NCBI RefSeq assembly: GCF_921293095.1
Contig: NC_060246.1
Span: 11,798,001 to 11,862,000 of the forward strand
Source of the DNA: Ischnura elegans
Lineage: Eukaryota > Arthropoda > Insecta > Odonata > Coenagrionidae
Direction of reading: 5' to 3'
Length of the DNA: 64,000 bases
The number at the start of each line of letters is the position of its first letter. Positions within the stretch are counted from its first letter, which is position 1. The position numbers and the translations under genes were made by a program. Under the pieces are notes generated by a model. It was not told the origin of the DNA. It searched no databases and saw only the letters and a list, made by a program, of their open reading frames with translations. Of the stretch, positions 45,430 through 57,848 are shown piece by piece.

Positions 45430-46870
45430 GAGAGCAAAAACTTAAATTAAACTCGGGGCTTAGATTATTAAACATGGATCATTCCACCTTAATTAGTGCA
45501 CATCCCTATTATTGTTATATCTAAATGTTTAAAAAATTGTTAATCAAGTTTTCTCAAATAATGCATCTCCGAATTGGTCCAAGCATTTAATCTTTAGAAT
45601 GTAGGCTCATTCATTGCCTTAGAATCACAAAAATTAAATTTAAATCACCTCTCAATGATATTTTTTGAAAATATTTGAACGTTTACTTTTTCTCCCGTGC
45701 GGCATTCTGATTACTTTTCATACCATTCAATGGACGTGTACTCATAGACTGGTAGTTTATATCATAGTAGTATGAACTAAAGCTTCAACTATAAACAATC
45801 AACCATGAATTCATCAAAATCTGACACCCTGCGGGACAAGCTTTTTTGGAATTGAGGTGGAATGACTCAAATTATTATACCCGTGTGTCTTGAAAAATCG
45901 TGGAAATGGATGCTAATACAAAGGCTGTTTGTTGAAAAAGAAAGACACCCAAAAATCTATAGAAATTCATATATTTGTTCAATGACTTTTAAACAACAAT
46001 CTATTTTTTGGGAGCTTGCTTAAGTGATATTGAATAAGGGTAGGTATATTAAAATCTCTCGTAAACAGATTAAATTATTGCACTTTAATGTGGAACTCTT
46101 CACATCCACTTGATGTTAGCAGTGAAATATTTGTATAAATAAGTTAACGGACTCAGAAATATATAACTTTAATTGTTATAATAGCAACACTAGAGAATTC
46201 ATAGAATAAGCAGTACCAAAGAAATACATAGAAAAAAAAAACATTTTGGGGAATATTACACCGTATCAACTTTTTCGTTTAAAAATAGGCAGACAGCAAA
46301 ATTAAAATATATAACTCAATAAATTGAAATAATTGACCACAGGATGTTAGTATATTATATGTTGAATAAGATTCTTTAACTATATTGGATTTGTACAAAT
46401 TGGAATTCAAAGTTGCTTTGTTCCACCGAGATCACGATTTAAATTTATCTAGTTTATTTTGGATACGTTTATTTTGAATCAATTAATACATGAAGCTCAT
46501 TTTTAATCAATAATCAGAGTCAATATTTGCATAAAAATTTCCTTCTCTCTTCACATAAATAGTTGAAATTGATACTGGAAACAAAGGAGGCAGTAAAGCG
46601 AACTTTATTTCTATATTTCACGGGTTATCTTATGGTAAAATGAAAAATCAATAACTTAAAACGATGACCCATATCCATGCGTTATTATCGCGACAGAATT
46701 GAAAACGTGTGTTTATTGTAAATACCTTAATCTAACCTTCATTCGTTAGATTTATCAGAAAGCAATGTTTTATCATTTTTTATAAAAAAAATTACGTAAT
46801 ACTTGCAAGGTCCCGCACATGAGATTGGGTGAGAATCAGCTTGACCCCCTCGCCCCCCCTAAACGCCACA
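45430..46870. other. No feature recognised
   Basis: AT-rich DNA, probably intron or intergenic relative to the exon array; no domain-bearing frame. Confidence 0.4.
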
Positions 46871-46879
46871 TCTAATTAA

Positions 46880-47709
46880 CCCTTTCACTACTAACAAAGT
46901 AAATATTCGCCCGACGGTTTTTGACACGGATGACGAAAGCCACAAATTTTCGTCACATATTTTCCTACGCAGGCGAACTATTGTTGTAAATATCCGATTC
47001 GTTGCCCTTTTATGCCGGTCGCAGCTTAGCGAAGTCTTATCGGTACCCAACAAAGCGGGGACATACCCTCGAAATCCTGGAGCAAGTACCCGGACACGTC
47101 GTCTTCTATTACCCCTTTTTGTGGTATGGGATAGCGATCTTTCAGACAGTTTTTGAAATAAACAATTGTTCCTTTATCAAAAAAATATAAACTAACAATT
47201 GAATTCCTTGTCTTTTTCGGAGCATTTAGAATTTTTATATGAAATTTTACCGTATTTATTAACTTATATCTAGATTTCAATATAAACATCAACATATAAA
47301 TTGTTGATGCATTAAATCCGTTAATTAGGACGGTATAGCTCCGTTCAAAAAATGTCAATACACAGAAAAAATCGAGGAATAGAATTCAAAGTCTGCAACA
47401 TACGGGAAAACAACAATTATTCATGTAGCTAATTCACAAAAACTAATCATGAGTTGACCCGAAAACAATTCCGCTGCTAGGGCTATCAACCCGGAAAGGA
47501 GGAAGACCAACCATACTTTGATTCCGAGATAATGCGCAGTTCCCGCTAGGAAAAGTCGGAAAAGGTTGGCGCTGAGGGAAAGTGATTATCCGTGAGACCC
47601 TTCTTAACCAATGTCCTTAAAAAATGGTCCATACAGAGGGGACGGAAGGGACCCTTGGGGCTCAGTGCAACAGTCATGCTAAGGAAACAACACCACTGTG
47701 TCGAAAGGG
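46880..47709. mobile_element. piggyBac-type MITE, complete
   Basis: TTAA (46876-46879) CCCTTTCACTACT ... GTCGAAAGGG TTAA (47710-47713): TTAA duplications and CCCTTTC/GAAAGGG inverted ends, the piggyBac signature. 830 bp with no transposase. The interior matches 22968-23589. Open frames in it are not genes. Confidence 0.9.
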
Positions 47710-47713
47710 TTAA

Positions 47714-48410
47714 TGGATACCTCCAAATATGTAATATTCGTAAGAATTGGCTTGTATGATACAGAGTAAATATATAGTTGACAGACGAAAGTGGTAAATT
47801 TTGCTTCAATGTTGAAAAAATAAGGAAATAAAATCCTTTCAGGAAATAAGGATGTAGGAGTAGTAAACCAACGAAGCATTATTTTACAATAACGTCCGAA
47901 AATATGGCTCTGTTGTGCCTACAAGTCAAGGGGAAAGTGAAGGGTCTATCAATTTATAATGAGAGGAACTTTGAGAATAATAAGATAATAATATTCGGTA
48001 CCCTTATTTTTCACTTGTATACAGACTAGTATCGAGTACGGACACGTTAAAGATAAGCGTGAAAACTCCATCTGCGAAAAAGTGATGAAATTGAAAGTAT
48101 GAAATGCTAAAGATTGAAAAAATATATTATAATTTTTCAAAAGTTTAACTTCAGTGGTGAAGTACATGAATAAAAAATAATAAAAAGCACGGTCTTATCC
48201 TGTAACTCATGTCATAAATGATTAGCCACATTCACTAAATTGAATCACGTACTAGCTTTCTGTACGCGAGAGACTATTTCTAAACTTAATCAGATTCTTT
48301 GCTTATTTATGCTTTGTGACATTTTTTCCGATGCCCTTTGAAGGTTTAGCCAAATTAGCGCCAGCATGTATCCCGATGTCGAACGCTAACTCAGCATAAT
48401 ATCCAGCCAG
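47714..48410. other. No feature recognised
   Basis: AT-rich DNA without recognisable frames or repeats. Confidence 0.4.
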
Positions 48411-48413
48411 CTT

Positions 48414-48560
48414 TGTGCGAAAATTCCACGGAGAAAAAAATCATTCACAATGATTCGAACCCGGATCCCCCCGAATGATTTTTTTTCTCAGTGGGTTTTA
48501 GCACAATTTGTGCGTTGTGGGTGACTCTCGTAAAGTTACCACCGTGGCTAGTCCCGGTAT
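48414..48560 (-). repeat. Inverted repeat with tRNA-like box, possible SINE relic
   Basis: CGGAGAAAAAAATCATTC and GAATGATTTTTTTTCTCAGT pair across a short GC-rich centre. On the minus strand the centre reads GGGTTCGAATCA, close to a pol III B box, and ACTAGCCACGGTGG upstream resembles an A box. The spacing is larger than in tRNAs. Low certainty. Confidence 0.35.
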
Positions 48561-49425
48561 ACTTATAAAAAAAGAAACGCTTATCCAGCCAGCAAACTGA
48601 AAAGGAGTTTGGTCCGTGATTTCAAATGAAACTATCGTTGAACATGTAAATTACTGCGTTCCTTGGATCCTAACCTCCTTTCTTCGCAAGATTTATCGCT
48701 CACAGGCACTATAAAATTAATATGAATTTATTCATTGGCGGTATACAAAGATTTCTGATCAATTTTGTCATGTGGCAATGTTCCAACAAATATTCCAGCA
48801 ATTTTCATGGGCAATGATTAGTACTTCTCGATTCCCAATGAAATTACTCGAATGATAGAGATTTATAATATTGTATCGGCTTTAAATAGAGGAGCCCCTT
48901 TTCATTTTCTCCATAAAAACCAGCTCAAACTAATAATTCAGTTTTCTACGGACAAATAATGATTGAAAAGCTAATTTTAATCAAACAGAATCACTACTAC
49001 TATGTAGTTTTCCTATCATTGTTCTCAGTGCATAACATATGACGTTATTTCACTCAACTCTCTTCTCCTCGGCAACCATTATTATCTTCTATATTGTGAA
49101 ATTCTTTTGAACCAATATCATCTACTTCGGAAACCGCAAAGTAAAAGTTTCAATATTTCTGACTCTCGACAAGCGGGCAGGTGAAAAATTCAAACGGAAT
49201 GAAAAAGGAAGATTACATGCGTTCTCGTCAGGGTAAAGAAAAGTATTAACTCGAAAGCACATAATACATTAATGAGCGCATTTTTAAAAATGTATAAACT
49301 AACGCATTTTATCATTAATTAATCGTTACTCGTCATCCGGGCGTTATTTAGACGGTGCGTTGCCCTTTTACAGTACTAATCCATAACATAATTTAAATTA
49401 TTTAAAAATTGTTTTGATCACCTTA
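48560..49425. other. No feature recognised
   Basis: AT-rich DNA; no domain-bearing frame. Confidence 0.4.
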
Positions 49426-49427
49426 AT

Positions 49428-49995
49428 CTACATCTACATACTAACCAGCAAACCGCCTCAATAGGCGAGTGGAAGGGGGTGTTAGGTCACCTGCCGTTGA
49501 CAAATAAAAATGATATTCCCTAACGAAATTACGCCCAGCATTTAGTAAAGTCATTTACTGTCGACGGGGGAAAAACTAATTTCCATACCTATCCGTTCGG
49601 AAAAATATGTCTCTCAATTTATCGTTTCTGTCAGACGTGGAATGTGGTGGGGCTCTGATATGATGTTCTCCGTTTACGTTTCGAAAGATACCCATTGTCA
49701 AATGCTCAAGAATTACAAGTCTAACGCGCAGCCTCCAAATATACAGCGGTTCCCAACCAAATTCGTTTAACATCTGTGTAACACTTTCTCTGTACGCCCG
49801 AAGCGGGTTTATTACGAATCGTGCAGCATTCCTTTTTATTTTATTAATTTCACGAATTAAGTCTTTCTGCACCGGATCCCACACGCTCGCTGCATATTCA
49901 AGGTGTGGCCTGGCGAGTGCGAAATAGAACCTCTCTTTTACTTTCTCATACGAAAATCCACCCACTAAACGCTTTCGACGAATCCCTGCTTCTTC
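49428..49995 (-). mobile_element. LINE ORF2 C-terminus and 3' end, minus strand
   Basis: An open frame (49576-49965) reads FALARPHLEYAASVWDPVQK, then KIKRNAARFV and, near the end, IFFRTDRYGN: the C-terminal end of a CR1/Jockey-like reverse transcriptase. The 3' UTR ends in TATGTAGATGTAGAT. The same terminus is at 16768. Confidence 0.88.
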
Positions 49996-50199
49996 AGGGC
50001 TCTAACAAAAATATTTCTTGAGGCCTGTTTGCACGATACTTTACACGCACGGATCTAAATGTATGAACGCGAGAATAAACGCCAAAGTGCACCGTGTAAC
50101 CACCCAACTTATGCGAATGGATGCAGAGAAAATAGAACCTGTTCCAATTAGGTTCATGCATTCATCCGTGCTCCGTTCCGATCCGCAAAAATCATTCAT

Positions 50200-50635
50200 T
50201 CACGACACATTAACTCGTTCGTGTCAATATGTCGCCATAATGTTAAAAACATCCACTGAAAATACATGGAGATAGTTGGGCGACCCGAGCAAAAAATTCA
50301 CCATCGTGCATATGATCAGACTAAGTTCGATTCCCCACTCTTGGCTCCACACGTGGAGGTTGTTTAAATTCTTTGATGGAATTTCATTGTAAGAGTGATC
50401 ACTAATATGGCGGGATGGATGGCAACGTCACGACGTTGCCATCTTAATTTCCTCTGTAGCCTTTATGTTAATACCATCCACAGCATTAGCATGGTTATAG
50501 TTGGACGAACTCCGCAAAAAATGCACCGATATGAATTTGCTCAAATTAAGTTCGAATCCCCATTCTTGGCTTCACAAATGAACGTTGCTTAAATTCGATT
50601 ATAGAATTTCATTGTCAGAGTGATCACTAATTTCA
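50200..50635 (+). repeat. Two tRNA-like SINE heads in tandem, inside the LINE
   Basis: Two diverged copies about 225 bp apart, each with GTTCGATTCC or GTTCGAATCC (B box; 50320 and 50545), CTTGGCT.CACA, and ATTTCATTGT.AGAGTGATCA. The second has TTAGCATGGTTATAG (A-box-like) 58 bp before its B box. Between them lies a perfect hairpin GATGGCAACGT/ACGTTGCCATC (50413-50438). They separate two parts of one minus-strand LINE. Confidence 0.5.
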
Positions 50636-51010
50636 CGATAGATGACAGTGTCGTTAGCAAATAAGCGTATTTTACTGCTAATGCTAGGGCATAGGTCATT
50701 TATGTATTTGCCTAATGAACAAAACGGGGCCCATTAGGCTTTCTTGTGGGGAAACTTATGTCACTTCAATGACATCAGAGCTCATTCCGTATCGAATTAC
50801 TTGTTACTTAGGATTATTCAGAAAGAAGCGTATCCAGTTTACTACTGTTTCATCTAATCCGCATGACTGTAAGTAGTATGTGAGTTAATTGTGAGGTACC
50901 GTGTCAAATGCTTTCTTAAAATCTAAGAATAAAGTGTAATCATGTCTTTTCGATTCGACAGACTGAAGGACATCGTGAAAAAAGAGCGCGAGCTGTGTTT
51001 CCGGAATCCG
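50636..51010 (-). mobile_element. LINE reverse transcriptase, N-terminal part, minus strand
   Basis: The minus strand reads TLFLDFKKAFDTVPHN (50888-50945), then CGLDETVVNWIRFFL, a degraded PQGS.LGP box and RLFANDTVIYR (50636-50668), where the catalytic FADD is changed to FAND. Stops are present. The sequence just after the catalytic box is missing; the C-terminus resumes at 49995. Confidence 0.8.
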
Positions 51011-51019
51011 TGGATATAT

Positions 51020-51590
51020 AAAACATTCTCTCGCTAATAAGGTTATAGCATAGATTAAATCGAAATCCCTCCGTGATGGGATTCAGGGCAAAGTTTTTGC
51101 AGGTGGCTCCTCAAGTATATTGAAGCCTAAGAACATCATCTAGTTATGACAATATTTCACACAAACATTTTATTTTCGCTTCATATGTTTTCTTATGACG
51201 TGTACCCCTGCCTGTCCTTCCCGTATTTCATTTATAGGTAAAGGGTTCCTAGTGCCCGTCCATATTACGATAGTATTACTTGCATTAAACTAAGTCATCA
51301 ACAATGTATTCACAACAGCGTATCAGCATTCTACGCCTACTTGAACACCTTATAAAAGGTGTAACAACTGTCATATAAAGCCTAAATGGGTTTTAAAAAA
51401 GAGCACTCATATCCGTATAAATAATTGGTTATACACTAGGATTCAACAACAGCTGTCAGCTCCGAGTTCTCAACGCGACTCAAGTTAACAGAATAATAAC
51501 CAGACCGAAAACCTTTTGCAGTACAAGACTTCGGAGCCACTGATGAGCTCAGTACTCCCAGAACTTTTCCGTAACAACCGCGCACAGTAT
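51020..51590. other. No feature recognised
   Basis: Mixed sequence without a domain-bearing frame. Confidence 0.4.
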
Positions 51591-51597
51591 AGACGTA

Positions 51598-52480
51598 GGG
51601 GAGACCGGGGCATGTTTTCGCATGGGGCACGTTTTCGAATTGGCTTTACCTCCTAAACTATCCGCTATAGTGCATCACCAATCATACTCGAAATATGCGT
51701 CTCTGCGTCGACGGCTGTTTTGTGAGTTTCAAGGACAGGGACGCAAGGGTTTTGGAGGAGTGTCACCTTTTGTTGATTTTTGCTAAGGTGAGTAACTTAT
51801 TATTCCCTACTTTATATTAAAAACAATTATATACCGCTTCAGGTGTGCCTTGTTTTAATAATACATTTCGATTGAGCATTAACTGCTGTGTTTAACGATA
51901 TACGTAATGGACAAAGAATTATTTACTATCACCATTTTAGTTTCGTTTAAAGTAAAATAATTGGCACCGGGGCAGGTTTTCCAATACGATGGGGGGCAAA
52001 TTTTCGCCATCGAAAACGTGCCCTTTGAATCATTTGGTGTTTACTGACACCGAATTCATGTCAAGTTATCTCACGGATAGGCTTGACCCAACTGGGATCA
52101 GTGTTGAAAACTGTTCCACTGAATCTAATTTGGATCTGTTAGCCGAAAACTGCTGCTGCTTCTTGTACATCGCCAGAGGATGTCAGACCGTACGAAAAAG
52201 CTCTATCCAGAAAGAAAGCCAGGATAGCGTCTATTTAAGATACAATTAAAAATGGAACAAGCTAAACAGAGAAGGCAAAAGCTATAGCAAGGAAAAAAGA
52301 AACAGAAAAAGGTGAACAAAGAGACCATGAAGAACGATGGAAAAATTGCAAATTCAGTAAATAAAAATCTATTCCAAAGCCATTCCAGTGATGAAGATGA
52401 AACCGACTGGAAATACCGCGGAACTAAAAATATTCCGTCAGCTGATCGGCTAGGCAGAGACGTCGCGGTGGAAACCGTGA
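51598..52480 (+). mobile_element. pogo/Tigger-like DNA transposon relic (transposase C-terminus)
   Basis: Plus-strand frames read CPLNHLVFTDTEFMSSYLTD followed by RLDP, then in a shifted frame PEDVRPYEKALSRKKARIAS, and an acidic SSDEDETDW. Order and wording fit the C-terminus of pogo-like transposases. GAGACCGGGGCATGTTTTCG at 51602 and CACCGGGGCAGGTTTTCC at 51965 look like element-specific repeats. The DDE core is missing. Confidence 0.65.
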
Positions 52481-52499
52481 AAAGTGGACGGAGAGGAGG

Positions 52500-52930
52500 A
52501 GGAACGACGAAGTGCTGGATATGGTGGTTGAGGAGAGGCAGCTTTTAGATGAGATACTTAGGAGACAAAAGGTATGGATGGAGCGAGTTCTTAGCGGGGA
52601 GGGGATATTGAAAACAGGGTGAGATGGTAGAATGTTAGGTAAACGAGTAAGAGGGAGGAAAAGAATATAATTATTAGAAAGAATGAAAGGGAGTAGGCCT
52701 TATTGTGAATTAAAGAGCGGTACTTGATGGAAGGAGAGCACCCAGAATGATTCTCGAGTACAGCGTGGAAACCTACCTTATCGGCAGAATACTAGAATAA
52801 TGTTTAAAAGTTATGGTTTACCGATACGTGAGAAGGCGTCAGTCACTTAGCAATAGTCGCATGAGGTTAATGTCAGCCAATCGGAGTGCAATGGCATCTC
52901 CTGTGAGCGACGCTCAATTAAGCGGAGTGT
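52500..52930 (+). mobile_element. LINE C-terminal tail relic
   Basis: Plus-strand reading with stops: LLDEILRRQKVWMERVLSGE, then GKRVRGRKRI and LERMKGS..., the conserved tail after the reverse transcriptase in one group of LINEs. It ends near ATTATGATGATG. Confidence 0.65.
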
Positions 52931-52939
52931 TGTCACGCT

Positions 52940-54131
52940 TCCTGTACCTATTATGATGATGTAAGAGAATGATTCTTTTACAAAATGAGAAAATATAATA
53001 ATATCGGATTCGACCCCAAAACTTAAAACAAATTGAAATCAAATCAATATGCAACAAAACTACTCAGCTACGGAGCAATATGGAAAATGGAATATTGTAA
53101 AGCCGCAGTTTGCTTCACGCTCACCAAGCATCATCTTGGGGCTAGCGATTCACTATCGTAGTCCTCCGCACCTTTTAATTCATATCTTAAATAAATTCAG
53201 AGAAAATAGAGAGGAGGCTCTGATTTAATGTGTTTTTAATATGTTATGTGTATCCAAAAAACTACTTCGACTTCTAAGTAGGCAGCACTACGTGGTTGTG
53301 TGTTCTCTCATGTGCACGGGTCATTCAGTCTTTTCCCCAATCTGCTGCGGAGTAGTTGGAATCTGGAATTGTATTCATTGAATTTCTACGAGGTTGTAGA
53401 AGGCAATAGGAGCATTGAAATCAGGGTTAACTGTTTAACTTTAATTTCTAAGTAAATCTGTCTCTATTAGTGATGGAGCTCTAAGAATTCCTCCCTCAAA
53501 GAGAGATCTTTTGCCCGACCCAATAACCTTGCCATTGCTAAAATCTATCAGGAGATTTTTACTTTACAAGTAACTCTATGTTACCATTCCTGTGAAATAA
53601 AGGGATCTGTGGCTGAAGTTAAAAACTCTGTTTTAGGTTAGTTAAAGAATACGCTAGAGGGAATTGATACATAGGTAACAAAAAGGCCACTAAAAATGTT
53701 CAGTTCAATAGCTTCTCCCATCATGTAGTCACAACGTACTAATATGTCACCGCCGGGTATAACATGGCTACCGCAATTACGGTTATTGGAAAAAAGAGAA
53801 AAAATAGAAAAATTAAAAAATATCCTTGGTAACGAGGCATACGGCTCACGAGTGTTATTTGTAATCCAATAATGTTATAGTTCCCGGCAACAGAACTAGT
53901 GAAGCTATAAATTACTTTTCATAAATACCATCGTATTGGAGATAATCTCGCGGGAGAATTTGACTGTCTGTGGCGTAGGTATGTGCGATTGAAAGAGTAC
54001 AATGGAAGACTGTGTTGGAACAAATTTTATCTTAGCGAGTACTGCAATACAGAAAGGCGTGTGAAGCCGCTTTTAATCCGGAGTTTCAAATGCAATGTTT
54101 GAAGCTTCCAATCAATTGAAACTGTTGTTTT
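52940..54131. other. No gene recognised; left flank of block B
   Basis: AT-rich DNA up to the duplication breakpoint at 54132. No domain-bearing frame. Confidence 0.4.
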
Positions 54132-54949
54132 ATACCAAAGTTTGAAATTTCTGTTTCATGTTTTTCTATATCCATGTTTCATGAAAATGTATGAAATACT
54201 TTTGACCTTGATCACTCCCCTGATGAACGCATGGCGCGACGAGTGATCACGTGAGTGCTAGCGGTAAGGGGGAAATGTTTCCGTTTCTGTTTTCAATTTT
54301 TGTTTGAAACACGTGTGTCAAACTCCGCTACATTGCAAGGACGGAAAATTACTAGTAAAGAATTATCTAAAGAACAAGAACTTATGGAAAGTAGTGGTTC
54401 TCAAAACCGACAAATGAGTGTCCGATATATTAGATCTTCACCAAATTAGGAAACGCGATCTCTTTGACGCGGGAAATGTATGTTGACAACGGTTGGGGCA
54501 GACGGCGATGCCTGTGGCACTGCAAATTGGAGGTATTACGATCGATGGCCGATTGTTTGTCGAAATCTTGTTCATCGACTAAAAGACAAAGACACCAATG
54601 TTTCGATTGAGTCATATCGACAATTCTAGGCGGATATTTATCTATTCTAACTGCTCACCGCACGCACCGTTTATCATGTCCATTGAGAATAGTAATTGAG
54701 TGGTTAAAATTAAAGAACTAATGAATAACATGATATTTATGAGAGTGACCGGTAGCAATCCAGTGAAGTAAATAACCGTGAGAATGCGGCCCCTTGGCCT
54801 ATTGCTGTGAATAAAAATGGATATGGTAATAAATGGGCGAAGGGTGCGACGGTATATGCAGTAATCTTAAGCAAACTGATGGTTAGAAGTTGGTATTCGA
54901 GTGCTATCAGTACCACGTAGAAAGTCACGGAGTGTCTGAATGTTAACAT

Positions 54950-56560
54950 TAATACGAAGATTGACATTAGTACGCACGGAATAGAAAATATATTGAAATC
55001 GCTCAATCCAAATAAATCACTCGGTTCAGATGAAATCCCTTCTCGCGTATATAGAGAAATAACGTCAGAATTTGCCCCCTTCTTGCAAGTAAATATTCAG
55101 TAAATCCATCAAGCAACACGAAGTGCCTGATGACTGGAAAATCGCTAACGTAACGCCAATATTCACAAATGCAGACGAGGAACAGCCATCTAATTACAGA
55201 TCGATTTCTTTAACCTCCATCTCATGCAACATCCTTGAAAACGCCGTACTCAGCTCGGTAATTTAACACCTAGACGCATAATTCTTGTTAATGAGAACTC
55301 AACATGGATGCAGGAAAAGTAGGTCATGCGAAACCCAGTTAGCGCTTTTCGCCCACGATATTTTGGTCTCCGGAGAAGACAACATTCCAGTACACACGAT
55401 TTTTCTTAATTTCAAAAAAGCATTTGATAAAGTACCCCACGGAAAGCTTATAATAAAACTGGAATCCAATGGTCTAGATCAGGGGTCTCCAAAATGCGTT
55501 CCGCGCACTCGTTTCAAGTAGCGCGCGATTATCGCTCGTTTAACTCTGTGAGACGCCGCTAGGAGCATTGCAGCGCTGCACTGCACGTCAAAGTCGCATT
55601 CAAGTGTTCGTAAATAAGAAATACGCCACAGGACTCTTCAGTAGGCGTTGGTATCGAATACTTCAGTCATAGGTAAATTTGATATCCGGTCCGCGGGGGG
55701 GATTCGGAACTTAGAATGTGGCCCTCGTGGCCTAGTAAATTGGATACCCCTGGTTTAGACGAAGATGTCATTTCCTGGATGAGAGAACTTTTAAGCGACC
55801 GCGTCCAAAGAGTAGTATTAGACGGTGCAGTCTCCAATGAGGTTAGAGTCACTTCTTGCGTTCCTCAGGGTAGTGTCATAGGCTCACCCCTATTCCATCT
55901 TTATATAAATGACATCGGCGAAGTAGTACACTGTAAGTTACGATTATTTGTAGACGACGCTGTAGTTCACATAGAAATCCGTTCCAGCAAAGATAGGGAT
56001 GGACTAACGAATGAACTTGCTGCTATCCAAGCGTGGTGCGATGCATGGCAGTTGGAATTAAATTTGAAAAAATGCGTAGTAATGAATTTCTGGAAGAGGA
56101 ATAACTCCCTAAAACGTATCTATATCATTCGGGGCACCCAATTAAAGGCAGTTGAATCCGTGAAATATCTACGAGTTAGACACAATAATGATCTATCGTG
56201 GAATACACATATTCGGGAAATAACAGGCCAAGCTAATCGTAAAATGGATTTTGTGGAAAGAATATTACGTAAGTGCGACGACAATGTGAGAGAAATTAGT
56301 CACATTTCCCTCGTTAGACTCCATTTAAAATACGCTGCCAGTGTTTGGGACCCTCATTAAAAAGGGTTAGTAACAGAATTAAAACAGTGCAAAGAAGAGC
56401 TGCCAGGTACATTCACTTTCAAAATCGTTCCCCACGGCCAGCGCCAGCAACTACGTTTTCCGATGAGCTCGAACTTCGGGTATTGCCTATGCCTTCTATG
56501 ACTGGAAAGGGTCAGCTTGACTTACTGTCACCGTCCGTCGGGGAGGTCCAACATTCTTTG
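54950..56560 (+). mobile_element. LINE reverse transcriptase relic, copy B
   Basis: As in block A but with the stretch containing FLNFKKAFDKVPHGK (55405-55445) retained. After the nested hAT element the frame is open to 56360 (GSVIGSPLFHLYINDIGEV, with FVDDA instead of FADDA, ending in YAASVWDPH). Fragmented upstream by stops. Confidence 0.85.
55480..55752. mobile_element. hAT-type element nested in the LINE, copy B
   Basis: Same 273-bp insertion as 1235-1507. Flanks GTCTAGAT and GTTTAGAC. Confidence 0.85.
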
Positions 56561-56573
56561 TGACTTCCCCGAC
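56537..56573. repeat. Compact hairpin, copy B
   Basis: GTCGGGGAGGTC and GACTTCCCCGAC with a 13-nt loop; the unexpanded form of the hairpin at 2292-2380. Confidence 0.6.
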
Positions 56574-57147
56574 TCCTGGTGCCAGAATACAAAGTGCAGC
56601 ATAAGTTCTCAGTGACGCGCCCTCACAATATTCTGGTCTGACAATGAGTAGTCTGGCTTGCACTAATAATACCGAGACGTTACTGCGTCGCAATACATAT
56701 ACATGGAAAAAACGAAAATTGGAATTTAAGTCTGATTGTTGTAAGAGTGTGTAATCGTTGTCAACAAAATAACCTTCTATATAACGCCTTTAACACATTA
56801 TTACCAAAATCTATGAATGAATATTGCCCTATTTTTTAAGTATTTTTAACACTCTGATAGAGGCATTCATTATTCCTTAGCATTTTCTTGGGATATACAT
56901 TATCCTTCAATTTTCTACGCGTCTCATTGCACGATAAATCATAATTACTAATGTGTAATAAATTATTATGTTTACTTCGGGATGATATTCATTCCAGTCG
57001 CTACTATAATTTCCATAAGCAAATATTTAAGCAATGCTTAATATATCCTGGTATCAGTAAGTAATTAACTAACATCTGCATGTTGATCGAAAGTTCGTAT
57101 GTCTTGATAGTCATTAAGGAGAGATTAAATAATCTTAATAGTTATTA

Positions 57148-57354
57148 AAGAGAGAAATATGGGTGTATGCCGCGTGATGTATCGGAATTGCCCCGAAATT
57201 TCGCAACCGACTGCTGGCCTCTTCTTCAAGGGAATGGGAAAGGCTGGCCACTTCTCCATGAAAACCATTCCCTTGAAGAAGTGGCCAGAAGGTGGTCATG
57301 AAACGACGGGACAGTTCCGATACAACACGCGGCATACACCCGTAGGTCTCTCTT
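57148..57354. mobile_element. Foldback element, copy B
   Basis: Same near-palindrome as 2877-3083 with a few substitutions. Confidence 0.7.
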
Positions 57355-57389
57355 CAATCACCATGAGCCGCGAAATTTTTAATCAAGTC

Positions 57390-57672
57390 CAGAGGCGCAG
57401 CGAGGGGTGGGGTATGGGGGATAAACACCCCCCCCCCCCACCAACTCCCCAGAGCGCAGTTAAATTTGAAGTTTAATCCATTTTACTTAATTGAATTGAT
57501 ATTACTAATAGAGTATAGTACTAATAGGGTTGGATTAATAAAATATCCCTCCCAAAGCCGTAAAACTCACTATTTTGAACCATTTATCTTAAAATTCCGC
57601 AATTTATTAATCTCGCATTACTCGCACCTAAACGCCCCCACTCCACAGACTTAATTCCTGGCTGCGCCCCTG
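57390..57672. mobile_element. hAT-type MITE, CAGNGGCGCAGC family, copy B
   Basis: 283 bp, flanked by a perfect 8-bp duplication ATCAAGTC (57382-57389 and 57673-57680). Shorter inside than the A copy. Confidence 0.9.
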
Positions 57673-57711
57673 ATCAAGTCTAAATAGTTATAATAAAATA
57701 TATTTTTGAAT

Positions 57712-57848
57712 GCACTTAAGTACTGACAACAACTGTGTAAAGTTTCAATTTCCGCCCTCAAAAAATCGATTTTGAGGTTATTTCGATTTCAGCCCACTGT
57801 GCGACGGGGCAATTCCGATACATTAACTCACAATCTTAATGCCACGCT
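57712..57848 (+). repeat. Dispersed repeat D, copy B
   Basis: Matches 3478-3610 with small indels. Confidence 0.5.

Noticed and set aside
46859-47358. Minus-strand frames of 64 and 110 codons
   Set aside because: They lie in or across the end of a piggyBac-type MITE and have no domains.
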